Below, piece by piece: positions 17,656 through 25,794 of a stretch of DNA of 64,000 nt. This stretch comes from Paludibacter sp. (lineage in GTDB: Bacteria > Bacteroidota > Bacteroidia > Bacteroidales > Paludibacteraceae). Position 1 is the first letter of the stretch. The number at the start of each line of letters is the position of its first letter. The DNA lies in assembly GCA_028710415.1 (NCBI GenBank), contig JAQTUE010000004.1, forward strand, positions 124,001 to 188,000. Reading direction: 5' to 3'. The position numbers and the translations under genes were made by a program. The notes beneath the pieces are model-generated. The model ran no database searches and was not told the DNA's origin. It saw only the letters and a program-made list of their open reading frames with translations.

Positions 17656-18915
17656 ATGTTCAAAATTTTCAAGAATATTGACCGTAAAGGCTACAGGCCT
17701 AGATACGGGGGATTAGACATTTTAAAATTCATAGGTCCGGGGTTATTGGTTACGGTTGGTTTTATAGACCCCGGTAATTGGGCCTCAAATCTCGCAGCAG
17801 GTGCACAATTTGGTTATTCCTTATTATGGATGGTAACATTATCCACCATCATGCTTATATTCCTTCAACACAATGTGGCTCACTTAGGGATTGCCACCGG
17901 GCTTTGCCTTTCGGAAGCAGCCACTATCTATCTGAAACCGGCATATTCTAAACTGCTTCTATCCTCAGCCATGATGGCATCCGTATCCACATCCCTGGCT
18001 GAAATACTGGGAGGGGCCATTGCGTTGAATATGCTTTTTCGAATACCTATTCAGGCAGGTGCATTGATGGTTACCATTTTTGTAATGGTCATGCTCTACA
18101 CCAATTCGTACAAACTCATTGAGAAATGGATTATAGCATTTGTTTCTGTCATTGGACTGTCATTCCTGTATGAACTCTCGTTGGTCAATATCGAATGGAA
18201 CAGTGCTATTGCCGGCTGGGTGACTCCATCGTTCCCACAGGGCTCAATGCTTATCATTATGAGTGTTTTAGGAGCAGTAGTTATGCCCCATAATTTATTC
18301 CTGCATTCAGAAATTATTCAGAGCCGTCAATGGAACCGCAAGGATGAAAAAATCATTAAGAAACAGTTGAGGTTTGAATTTGCCGATACCCTCGTTTCAA
18401 TGATAATTGGCTGGGCTATCAATAGCGCCATGATACTGTTGGCGGCTGCTACATTCTTTAAAACAAAGATCCCTGTTTCTGAACTTCAGCAAGCCAAGGA
18501 ATTATTATCCCCTTTACTCGGTATCCATGCATCGATTGTGTTTGCTGTAGCCCTGCTGTTTGCAGGGGTTGCTTCCACCATTACTTCGGGGATGGCTGCC
18601 GGGTCTATATTTGCGGGGATGTACAAGGAGCCGTATGATATTAAAGATAACCATACCCGGTTAGGGATTGCCATATCGTTGGTAATCGCTTTTATTATCA
18701 TCCTTTTAATCCGAAATCCTTTTCAGGGTTTGATAATTTCGCAGATGATATTAAGTATTCAATTGCCATTCACTATATTCTTCCAGGTGTATCTGACATC
18801 GTCCGAAAAAGTAATGGGTAAATATAAGAATACCACCATGTCAAAGATTTTACTCAACCTGTTAGGCGTAATAGTGACTGTCCTGAATATCTCTTTGTTC
18901 ATTAGCTTGTTTTAA
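17656..18915 (+). CDS. mntH: Nramp family divalent metal transporter
   Basis: Proton-coupled Mn2+/Fe2+ importer of the inner membrane, 419 residues and about 11 transmembrane helices. The two metal-binding motifs are visible: DPGNW in TM1 (GFIDPGNWASNLAAGAQFG) and MPHN in TM6 (GAVVMPHNLFLHS). These discriminate true Nramp transporters from the magnesium-type and non-transporting relatives, which lack the methionine. No Fur or MntR box or riboswitch was recognised in the short upstream gap. Whether manganese or iron is the main substrate is not decided by the sequence. Confidence 0.92.
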   Translation: MFKIFKNIDRKGYRPRYGGLDILKFIGPGLLVTVGFIDPGNWASNLAAGAQFGYSLLWMVTLSTIMLIFLQHNVAHLGIATGLCLSEAATIYLKPAYSKLLLSSAMMASVSTSLAEILGGAIALNMLFRIPIQAGALMVTIFVMVMLYTNSYKLIEKWIIAFVSVIGLSFLYELSLVNIEWNSAIAGWVTPSFPQGSMLIIMSVLGAVVMPHNLFLHSEIIQSRQWNRKDEKIIKKQLRFEFADTLVSMIIGWAINSAMILLAAATFFKTKIPVSELQQAKELLSPLLGIHASIVFAVALLFAGVASTITSGMAAGSIFAGMYKEPYDIKDNHTRLGIAISLVIAFIIILLIRNPFQGLIISQMILSIQLPFTIFFQVYLTSSEKVMGKYKNTTMSKILLNLLGVIVTVLNISLFISLF

Positions 18916-18942
18916 AAGAATAATAAAAAACTGAAATTAAAA

Positions 18943-18972
18943 TTCGACAGTAATAATAATTTGTTATATTTG
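18943..18972 (+). promoter_or_regulatory. Putative promoter of queD-queE
   Basis: TTCG (18943-18946), an 18-nt spacer and TATATTTG (18965-18972) approximate the Bacteroidota promoter TTTG-N19-TAnnTTTG. It is 40 nt upstream of the queD start. No preQ1 riboswitch-like structure is apparent in the leader. Confidence 0.5.
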
Positions 18973-19011
18973 TTGAAAGATATAAATTTCCCAAAAGATT
19001 AAGGAAAACAT

Positions 19012-19362
19012 ATGCATACTATAAGCAAAGAATTTTATTTTTCGGCAAGCCATCAACTGCATGGATTAATCCAGGGCCATCCCTGTGGAAGAATTCACGG
19101 GCATAATTATACCCTGAGGGTTTTCCTGAAGGGAGATATCAATCAGGAAGGTTTTGTGCAGGATTATAACGATTTAAAGCCTATCTCTGATTGGGTAGAT
19201 CAAAAACTGGATCACCGCCATTTGAATGAAGTCTTCAATTTCCAGACATCCGTTGAGAATATGAGCAAATACATTTATGACCTGTTTAAGCCTCAATTCC
19301 CGTTGTTGTGCGCCATTGAAATGAGCGAAACCCCAAAAACCAATTGCCGGTATGAAGAGTAA
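19012..19362 (+). CDS. queD: 6-carboxy-5,6,7,8-tetrahydropterin synthase
   Basis: Second enzyme of 7-deazaguanine (queuosine) synthesis, converting dihydroneopterin triphosphate to 6-carboxytetrahydropterin. The 116-residue protein has the zinc histidines in FSASHQLHG and HGHNY, and the catalytic cysteine in HPCGRIHGHNY. Glu near the C-terminus (AIEMSETPKTNCRYEE) is the usual pterin-anchoring region. It overlaps queE by 11 nt, showing translational coupling. Confidence 0.95.
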   Translation: MHTISKEFYFSASHQLHGLIQGHPCGRIHGHNYTLRVFLKGDINQEGFVQDYNDLKPISDWVDQKLDHRHLNEVFNFQTSVENMSKYIYDLFKPQFPLLCAIEMSETPKTNCRYEE

Positions 19363-19981
19363 TTCTCCCGACATTCTCCTCAATGTTGTTGAGATATTCA
19401 GATCCATTCAGGGAGAAGGAGCAAATGCAGGTAAATCTGCTGTTTTTGTCCGGCTGGCAAGTTGCAATATGGCGTGCTGGTATTGCGACACTAATTGGAA
19501 TGAAAGTTCTAAAATGACCGTTCTGGAGGTTTTGGAAGAAGTAAATAAACTCTCTGCTTCGGCAACATATCCTGACAACCTGCTGATCTGGACAGGGGGA
19601 GAGCCTACCTTACAATTGACCGATGAAATACTGGATTTATTCAGCGATTATTATAACTGCATTGAAACAAACGGAACAAATCCTGTTCCTGCGAAAATAA
19701 AATATATATCATGCAGCCCTAAAGTAAGTCCTTTTGTCTTGAGAAAGAATTTTACACATGTGAATGAATTCCGTTATCCAATCGGGGTAGGGGATATTCT
19801 GCCGGATATATCGGAATTACCTGATGCAGATAATTATTTTATTAGTCCTGTATTTTTAGGTGCAGAGAAGGAAAGATTTGAAAAAGTAAACGAAAATATT
19901 GAATACTCAATGAATATCATTCAGAATAATCCCAAATGGCGATTATCATTGCAATTGCATAAGCTGTTGAATATCCGCTAA
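19352..19981 (+). CDS. queE: 7-carboxy-7-deazaguanine synthase (radical SAM)
   Basis: Radical SAM enzyme that turns 6-carboxytetrahydropterin into 7-carboxy-7-deazaguanine. SIQGEGANAGKSAVFVRL is the family N-terminal signature, and CNMACWYCD is the CxxxCxxC that binds the 4Fe-4S cluster. TGGEPTLQ follows at the SAM-binding GGE position. The length, 209 residues, is normal. It starts inside the end of queD; the other queuosine genes are not in this window. Confidence 0.95.
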   Translation: MKSNSPDILLNVVEIFRSIQGEGANAGKSAVFVRLASCNMACWYCDTNWNESSKMTVLEVLEEVNKLSASATYPDNLLIWTGGEPTLQLTDEILDLFSDYYNCIETNGTNPVPAKIKYISCSPKVSPFVLRKNFTHVNEFRYPIGVGDILPDISELPDADNYFISPVFLGAEKERFEKVNENIEYSMNIIQNNPKWRLSLQLHKLLNIR

Positions 19982-20000
19982 GCGGCAATGAAAGGAATAC

Positions 20001-20585
20001 TTATTTTTTCCATCGTTTTAATTCTGTATACAACCGTTGTACGGGCAATCCCATCACATTGAAGTAAGAACCTTCAATATATTCTACGCCAATAAACCCA
20101 ATCCACTCCTGCACCCCATACGCACCGGCTTTATCGTATGGTTCAAAATTATGAAGATAGTATTCAATTTCCTCGGGGGTAAGCCTTGAAAACCGCACTT
20201 CAGAGATTACATGGAAAGTTTTACGTTTAGCCAACGTGCTGATACAAACACCCGTTATGACCTGGTGGGTTTTTCCTGATAACGATTTGAGCATTCTGGT
20301 TGCATCTTCTTTGTCAGTAGGCTTCCCAAAAACTACTCCTTCATGCCAAACGATCGTATCGGCTGTAATGAGCAGGGTATTGTCCTTCATGTGAGGAATA
20401 AATGCATCTGCTTTCTTCTCGGCTATATACATAGGAATATCTACGCCAACAAGCTGGGAAGGATAATTTTCTTCAGTTTCAATGACCTGAACTTTGAACG
20501 GTATATTAAGGCCGAGTAAAAGTTCATTACGCCGTGGAGACTGAGATGCAAGTATAATGTTATAATTATCCAGGTGTGATAGCAT
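20001..20585 (-). CDS. maf: Maf-family nucleoside triphosphate pyrophosphatase
   Basis: Cytoplasmic house-cleaning NTP pyrophosphatase, most likely acting on dTTP/UTP or modified pyrimidines. The N-terminal ILASQSPRRNELLLGL is the Maf substrate-binding signature. TADTIVWHEG contains the catalytic aspartate, with KPTDKEDATRML and the GKTHQVITGV strand after it. At 194 residues it is full length. It ends 19 nt from the convergent queE gene and is the last gene of a leftward run with the prenyltransferase and DUF2520 genes. Confidence 0.93.
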   Translation of the reverse strand: MLSHLDNYNIILASQSPRRNELLLGLNIPFKVQVIETEENYPSQLVGVDIPMYIAEKKADAFIPHMKDNTLLITADTIVWHEGVVFGKPTDKEDATRMLKSLSGKTHQVITGVCISTLAKRKTFHVISEVRFSRLTPEEIEYYLHNFEPYDKAGAYGVQEWIGFIGVEYIEGSYFNVMGLPVQRLYTELKRWKK

Positions 20586-20609
20586 GTAGTATAAATTGAA
20601 TGAGTTTAT

Positions 20610-21596
20610 TTATTTCAGTATGAAAATATTAAACAGGCTGATTCCAAATGTTTTTGCCTGTAAATAGTAAAAAACAAAACTATAAAGTACTCCGATAAGC
20701 ATAATAACTTTTGATAAATTCGAAGCTTGATGAAAATCAGTTTGTGATTTGGCATTGTAAATTAAATAACCAAGGACAGCAAAAGGCAAAGCTAAGCCAA
20801 AAATAATATATCGGATAGTCAGATTCCCATCAAAATGAATGAAATAATTATTTACAACAAATAACAGGATAACTGTCAATACTATTAAACAATATAAAAT
20901 AATTTTAGTTTTGATCATTCCTAATTTAATGGGCAATGTGCGGCATTCCATTTCACGGTCACCCTTTTCATCTTCCATGTCTTTAATGATTTCCCTGATA
21001 AATGTGCATAAGAACGAAAACAGGGCAAAGCCTCCTATCCAACCATAGAAGTGTGAAGGAATAGGAGTTTCGAAGATTAAGCTGCCAAATTCTTTCTCAA
21101 GGAGCGACAACTGGGCAATTCCGACTACCAGAACTGTTATGGCAGAAATAAATGCAATTACTAAATTCCCAATCAGGAACTGACGTTTGTAACTGGCAGA
21201 ATAGAACCAGAGTAATCCCGGGATAACTATAAAAATAAAGGCCAGGGTAAAGCTTCTTGTAAAGTAGGCTAGTGATAAACCGCAAATAACTCCTAAGCCG
21301 GTAAGCACCTGATGGATGACCATGGCAGAACTTCGTGAAATAATATTACCTACAATTTGTTTATCCGGCTTGTTTATCGCGTCGATTTTTACATCAAAAT
21401 AGTCATTGAGTACATACCCACCGGCAGCAATTAATATTGAAGCAGTCATCAGTAAAAATAACATTCCCGTATCCTGGGAAGCATCAAATCCGAAAGTTTG
21501 CAGTATCGGAACCAGCACAACCTGCCGCATAACAAATTGTATCAGGGCAATGAATATCAGATTTTGATAACGTATAAGTTTTAAATAGGTGAACAT
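20610..21596 (-). CDS. UbiA-family prenyltransferase (geranylgeranylglycerol-phosphate type)
   Basis: Integral membrane aromatic/lipid prenyltransferase of 328 residues with about nine transmembrane helices. The first aspartate-rich motif is NDYFDVKIDAINKPD (NDxxDxxxD), and the second is in IREIIKDMEDEKGDRE. Bacteroidota homologues next to maf are usually annotated as geranylgeranylglycerol-phosphate geranylgeranyltransferase-like, but the true substrate in bacteria is uncertain. The short spacing to maf (24 nt) supports co-transcription. Confidence 0.85.
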   Translation of the reverse strand: MFTYLKLIRYQNLIFIALIQFVMRQVVLVPILQTFGFDASQDTGMLFLLMTASILIAAGGYVLNDYFDVKIDAINKPDKQIVGNIISRSSAMVIHQVLTGLGVICGLSLAYFTRSFTLAFIFIVIPGLLWFYSASYKRQFLIGNLVIAFISAITVLVVGIAQLSLLEKEFGSLIFETPIPSHFYGWIGGFALFSFLCTFIREIIKDMEDEKGDREMECRTLPIKLGMIKTKIILYCLIVLTVILLFVVNNYFIHFDGNLTIRYIIFGLALPFAVLGYLIYNAKSQTDFHQASNLSKVIMLIGVLYSFVFYYLQAKTFGISLFNIFILK

Positions 21597-21658
21597 AGAA
21601 TGGATTTACGTGGTGGTATTGATACTGTTATCCTTTTAGAATAAATCAAATTACTTTT

Positions 21659-22429
21659 TTAGTTCTTTTTATGGCGAATATATATGTTCTTAGTCAGGAG
21701 TTTATAAATCTTTTTAAGATCAGGTCTTTTATTCAGCATGATCAGATGTTTGGATATGGTCTTTTCGTCCATTCTAACCGCAGGTCCTGTTTGGGCATCG
21801 TAGGGACTCAATGTTTTAATTTTATCTGCTGTCTCGGCAATAAGAGGCTGGATCATTTCGAATGAAAAGCCGGAATCATTCAGGATCTTTGATGCAATGT
21901 CATACATGTAATTTGTGAAATTGCAGGCGAAAACTGCTGCCAGATGTAATTTCTTACGTTGTTCTGAATCTACTACATACGTTTTTGTCGATAATAACTT
22001 TGCCAATTCCAGCAGGTACTCCTGGACTTCCTCATTGCAGGCTTCAATGCAAATAGGGATTTGACTAAAATCAACCGGTTTATCAATTGAGAAAGTCTGA
22101 AGGGGATAAAAAACTCCAAAGTTAGAAGTAAAACCTTCAAATTCTTTCATGGCAATTCCTCCGGCAGTATGTACCTGAATTCCTTTCGGGATATCGATTT
22201 TGCGTAATATACTTTTAAATGCACTATCGGTTAATGCATAAAAGTAAATATCGGCATCCATGTAAATCTCAGAAATATCTGTTATGAATGGTGCATCTAA
22301 TTTTTTGGATAAAATTTCAGCATTTGAAACATTCCGGCTATAAACCTGTTTGATGCTGATACCTTTGGCCTGTAATGCTAATCCTAAATGAGTAGCTACA
22401 CTGCCTGAACCTATTAAAACAACTTCCAT
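21659..22429 (-). CDS. Rossmann-like/DUF2520 NAD(P)-binding protein
   Basis: 256-residue cytoplasmic protein with an N-terminal Rossmann fold (VVLIGSGSVATHLGLALQAKG, the GxGxxxxxL dinucleotide site) and a helical C-terminal domain (LHLAAVFACNFTNYMYDIA) like ketopantoate reductase and pyrroline carboxylate reductase. This matches the Rossmann-like plus DUF2520 architecture common in Bacteroidota. The substrate is unknown. It sits in a leftward cluster with UbiA and maf. Confidence 0.85.
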   Translation of the reverse strand: MEVVLIGSGSVATHLGLALQAKGISIKQVYSRNVSNAEILSKKLDAPFITDISEIYMDADIYFYALTDSAFKSILRKIDIPKGIQVHTAGGIAMKEFEGFTSNFGVFYPLQTFSIDKPVDFSQIPICIEACNEEVQEYLLELAKLLSTKTYVVDSEQRKKLHLAAVFACNFTNYMYDIASKILNDSGFSFEMIQPLIAETADKIKTLSPYDAQTGPAVRMDEKTISKHLIMLNKRPDLKKIYKLLTKNIYIRHKKN

Positions 22430-22481
22430 TTGTACTGATTAAGAATGATTACCAATAGAACCCGATAAATAGAATACCGGT

Positions 22482-22805
22482 TTATTTTTTTTTAGTTCCA
22501 AAAACCATGACGGCTCCTGCAAGGATAAGCAGAACCGGCCAGATATAATCGGAAATATGCCTGGTGAGTTGAATGATATCGGATAACCGAAACAGTAAAC
22601 CAAGTACAATCAGAACAATCCCGATATTTTTATTGGAATGGAAGAGTAGAAATATGGCTCCAATAATTAGTGGATAATTCTTAAAGTCAAATAAATAAAT
22701 TGCAATTTCAGCGGGTATAACATGAAGTTGCTTCAATAAAAACAAGCAACCAAAAACAAGCAGGGTAACCCCCCAGGGTAACCGGTTATCATTTTTTTTG
22801 GCCAT
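22482..22805 (-). CDS. Small four-helix membrane protein (LiaF/DUF5668-like)
   Basis: 107-residue inner-membrane protein starting MAKKNDNRLPWGVTLLVFGC. The earlier in-frame ATG at 22877 would overlap the upstream nitroreductase gene and adds a non-membrane tail, so the start at 22805 is preferred. Four hydrophobic segments alternate with short loops, the pattern of the LiaI/LiaF-type transmembrane region often linked to envelope-stress systems. No kinase or regulator is adjacent, so the role is open. Confidence 0.7.
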   Translation of the reverse strand: MAKKNDNRLPWGVTLLVFGCLFLLKQLHVIPAEIAIYLFDFKNYPLIIGAIFLLFHSNKNIGIVLIVLGLLFRLSDIIQLTRHISDYIWPVLLILAGAVMVFGTKKK

Positions 22806-22827
22806 AACAGCATAGGGTTTATGGGAA

Positions 22828-23355
22828 TTAAAACGTATTGAAATGTATTTTATTAATGGCAAGCTTCTCTGTTTCAAACGGTTTCCGTGCTTCAGCCGGA
22901 TAACCTATGGACAGGATGCATAAAACGCCAAATTGTTCCGGGATATTCAATAATTCCCGTATGTATTCTTCTGCAGTCAGATTCTCGTTCTTTTCACGGC
23001 CATAGACCTGTATCCAGCAACTTCCCAACCCCAAATCCTGGGCTTGTAATTGCATGATAATGGCTGCTATGGAAGCATCTTCCAACCATACATCACTTTT
23101 TGTTTTATCAGCTGTTACAACAATTCCCAATGGTGAATCAGTTAACATTTGAGAACTGTGTGAACGGCATTCTGATAAACTGACAAGCATTTGCCTGTCT
23201 TCTACTACAATAAATTCCCAGGGATTGCTTCTTTTTGATGCCGGTGACATCACAGCAGCATTCGTTATTTGAATTATTTTATCTTTTTCTACTGGTTGAG
23301 GTAAATATTTTCGGATACTACGTCGGGTCTTTAAAAGCTCAAATAAAGAGGTCAT
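22828..23355 (-). CDS. Nitroreductase family protein
   Basis: FMN-dependent oxidoreductase fold, 175 residues, cytoplasmic. LLKTRRSIRKYLPQPVEKD contains the RRSIR flavin-phosphate contact, and AAVMSPASKRSNPWEFIVV the second FMN segment. The C-terminal ILSIGYPAEARKP is typical of the small nitroreductase branch. The physiological substrate is not predictable. The gene ends 22 nt upstream of the membrane protein start. Confidence 0.9.
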   Translation of the reverse strand: MTSLFELLKTRRSIRKYLPQPVEKDKIIQITNAAVMSPASKRSNPWEFIVVEDRQMLVSLSECRSHSSQMLTDSPLGIVVTADKTKSDVWLEDASIAAIIMQLQAQDLGLGSCWIQVYGREKNENLTAEEYIRELLNIPEQFGVLCILSIGYPAEARKPFETEKLAINKIHFNTF

Positions 23356-23378
23356 GTATGGTCTTTTCTAAATGGATA

Positions 23379-24230
23379 TTATATTTTTGCTTGTTTTTCA
23401 ACCAGGTATGCAATGATGCTATTTGGTTTAAGGATGTTTTTAAGACGGTTGAAAGGAATTGTAACCTCAGTTTGACCGATATAATAGGGTGCAATTTCAT
23501 AAGGATTAAAAACGTAATTGATGCCCTCATCCGTTATATAGAAATTTCCATTCGGTTTAATTGCATCAGCCCAAAAATCTGTATCTTCTAAACTTAAAAT
23601 AGGCTCTGTTTCTTTGGTTTCCTTCAACTCTTTGCTTTCTTCCACGATCCTTTTCTTTAACAGCTCTGAAAGTTCAGCCTTATATTCGGGTTTAAATAAA
23701 TCGACTTCAGTGATTGTTTTACCCGTTTTTAAATCAAAATTATAATAATTACGGGTTTCAAGGCCGTGGGCACCTCCCATATAAACATACCGTTCAATGC
23801 CATACACATATATTTTTTTATCACTTAGCAAACTAAATCCTGATACTACATGCTCATTATCAAAGCTATATCTGTTTGCACTATCCTTTTCACTGAGTAA
23901 CGGTTCGTTATTTTCTTTATATTCAGCATACAGGTCTTTCGTGAAAAGCAGTACCAGCGAATCATTGGCATGGGAAGTATATTCATCGCCAAATAAATTT
24001 GTAATGATAGTGGTACGAATAGATTTTAATACGTCCTTGTTGGCAAATGCTATTGGAATTTCAACTTCTACATCAATACTTAGGGCACCTTTTGTTGTAT
24101 CATTTGATAAAAAGAACTTTTTTACAAGGTCTTTTTCTTCAGTTTTGATGGTTTTCTGAGTGCAGGATATAAAAAGTAAAACAATTAAGGTGCTCAGCAA
24201 CAGTTTGCTAGTCAGGTTTTTCATAATCAA
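23379..24230 (-). CDS. DUF3298-domain lipoprotein
   Basis: Exported lipoprotein (LIVLLFISC lipobox), 283 residues. The mature protein carries the DUF4163/DUF3298 pair: YVYMGGAHGLETRNYYNFDLKTG is the central signature and INYVFNPYEIAPYYIGQTEVTIP is the DUF3298 C-terminal motif seen also in RsiV-type lysozyme-binding anti-sigma factors. Here there is no sigma factor nearby, so only an envelope-sensing or binding role can be suggested. A TAnnTTTG-like element lies 23 nt upstream of the start. Confidence 0.85.
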   Translation of the reverse strand: MIMKNLTSKLLLSTLIVLLFISCTQKTIKTEEKDLVKKFFLSNDTTKGALSIDVEVEIPIAFANKDVLKSIRTTIITNLFGDEYTSHANDSLVLLFTKDLYAEYKENNEPLLSEKDSANRYSFDNEHVVSGFSLLSDKKIYVYGIERYVYMGGAHGLETRNYYNFDLKTGKTITEVDLFKPEYKAELSELLKKRIVEESKELKETKETEPILSLEDTDFWADAIKPNGNFYITDEGINYVFNPYEIAPYYIGQTEVTIPFNRLKNILKPNSIIAYLVEKQAKI

Positions 24231-25347
24231 ATATAGTTTATTATTTTCGGAACAAATTTACAATATTTAAAACAGATAATATCTAACTTTCATGAAATTA
24301 TTTTACTGTTTTTATTACTACCTTTTATCGTTGCAAAATGATTTTAAAACGAAGATATATAGGTATTTATATATTTATGTTAGTATTGCTTGATTTTTAA
24401 TTTATAGAGTCGGATATTAAGTTGTGTACTTTTATTGTCAGATTTGTGAGAACTAAGGTTTACAATTAGTAGCAACCCGATCATGTTTGAGTATGCCCCT
24501 TTATTCATGAAATTAATGAATCAAATCTAGTCCATAATAATTGATTTGCAATGAAATAACTCATTCTCTGGATCATTGCTGGTGAATAGAATTAAAAACT
24601 GAAGTATCATTACTTTTTATTCTGATTTATCAACCTATAGAACAAAAAATCACTATCTGTTTGTTCAATTCTTTTAATATTTTTTGAGTAGAAAATGATA
24701 AAGTATTCATATTAACTTTTATTCTCCCAATTGTGCGCCACTTTTTAATAATTGGATTAAACTTTCTGTTTATCCATTTAGTTCGTATCTTTTGATTTCC
24801 GGATCACTAAATCTTTGCACGCAATTCTTTGAATAGACAATTTTTGTTTGGTACAGAACGTTATACATTGTGTGCACTGTGCATGATTCGCATTCTAAAA
24901 CTCTTATTACCTTCAAATTCATTTATCCTAGAACACGAAACATTGAATTCATTACGATGTCGCCATGATGTCTTCATGATGTCGCAGATAATCCATATAT
25001 AATCCATATATAATCCATATATGATCCATATATAATCCATACTTATATAGAGATGGAATATATATGGATTATTACTGGTTTATTATTTTGTTATTTAAAG
25101 ATTACTTGCGACATCATGAAGACATCATGAAGACATCATGGAATCAATATGAATACAAATGGATGAACCGGTTCGAGGCCAGTCATAGAATTTCAGATTC
25201 ATTTTTCAGATCAGTTTTAGAATCAAATTTCATGTCCAACTGAAATTCCTTATCCAAGGATTAATTTACCGATAAACGCTTTGCTCAGAATAACTAACAG
25301 AGAAGTTCCGGAATTAGTACATATTACAAAGTATAATTCTTTTACTA
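24231..25347. other. Long gene-free region holding palindromic element copy A
   Basis: About 1.1 kb without credible coding sequence. A minus-strand TAAATTTG at 24253-24260 may be the -7 element of the DUF3298 gene. The region contains the structured palindromic repeat at 24964-25129, listed separately. The remainder is AT-rich with no other recognisable signal. Confidence 0.6.
24964..25129 (+). repeat. Palindromic 11-bp-unit element, copy A
   Basis: A perfect 23-bp terminal inverted repeat (24964-24986 with 25107-25129; CATGATGTCTTCATGATGTC plus CGCA/complement) encloses five 11-bp units of ATAATCCATAT (24988-25042) and then a non-repeated half with GGATTATTACTGGTTTATTA. Further partial copies of GATGTC/GACATC words flank both ends. 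The same element occurs in opposite orientation at 56592-56751. No coding capacity, so if mobile it is non-autonomous; it could instead be a structured RNA or an architectural DNA site. Confidence 0.85.
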
Positions 25348-25378
25348 TTCGATTGAATAAACTTTTTTTGTATCTTTG
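25348..25378 (+). promoter_or_regulatory. Promoter of the metal-efflux cluster
   Basis: TTCG (25348-25351), a 19-nt spacer and TATCTTTG (25371-25378) form a near-consensus Bacteroidota promoter 17 nt before the DUF6660 ATG. No metal-responsive operator was recognised. Confidence 0.6.
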
Positions 25379-25394
25379 CCGTTAGTTAAACAAA

Positions 25395-25706
25395 ATGAAA
25401 GCATTTGCCTGCATATTATCACTCTATATCTTGATACTCACTGCCATTCCATGCGTTGATGTACCACAGGATAATGCTACCCAAAAAATTGAGTTGTCTC
25501 AAAGCTCAAACAGCCCGCAGCATAATGATTTAGATACCTGTTCTCCTTTCTGTGTCTGCAATTGCTGCGTTTCACCAATCTCCCTGCTTGTTTACAGGGT
25601 TAGTTTTACCTGTTATTCAATTACCAGGATAAATTTCATAAAATACTCTGCTTCATTTACTTCTTTCAACACTGCATCTATCTGGCAACCGCCAAAATTA
25701 AGCTAA
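25395..25706 (+). CDS. DUF6660-type small Cys-rich exported protein
   Basis: 103-residue protein with an N-terminal hydrophobic signal (MKAFACILSLYILILTAIPC) and a central cysteine cluster TCSPFCVCNCC, a likely metal-binding patch. I recognise it as the DUF6660-like protein that in Bacteroidota usually precedes a CzcA/CusA pump. It lies 88 nt upstream of the pump gene under a good promoter. The function is unknown; metal sensing or scavenging in the periplasm is an inference from the cysteines and location. Confidence 0.7.
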   Translation: MKAFACILSLYILILTAIPCVDVPQDNATQKIELSQSSNSPQHNDLDTCSPFCVCNCCVSPISLLVYRVSFTCYSITRINFIKYSASFTSFNTASIWQPPKLS

Positions 25707-25794
25707 CATAGTTTTCTTTTCTTTCTTTGTTTTAGGTTTTCAGTACTCTGAAAGCCTGAAATCATTATATGAATTTTCATAAACTATATTCCTT

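Noticed and set aside
18916..19011. preQ1 riboswitch before queD
   Set aside because: No hairpin with the required A-rich tail and no GC-rich stem in the leader.
24231..25394. Possible hidden small RNA or tRNA in the 1.1-kb gap
   Set aside because: No tRNA-like cloverleaf or GTTCRA loop was seen; the only structure is the palindromic repeat.
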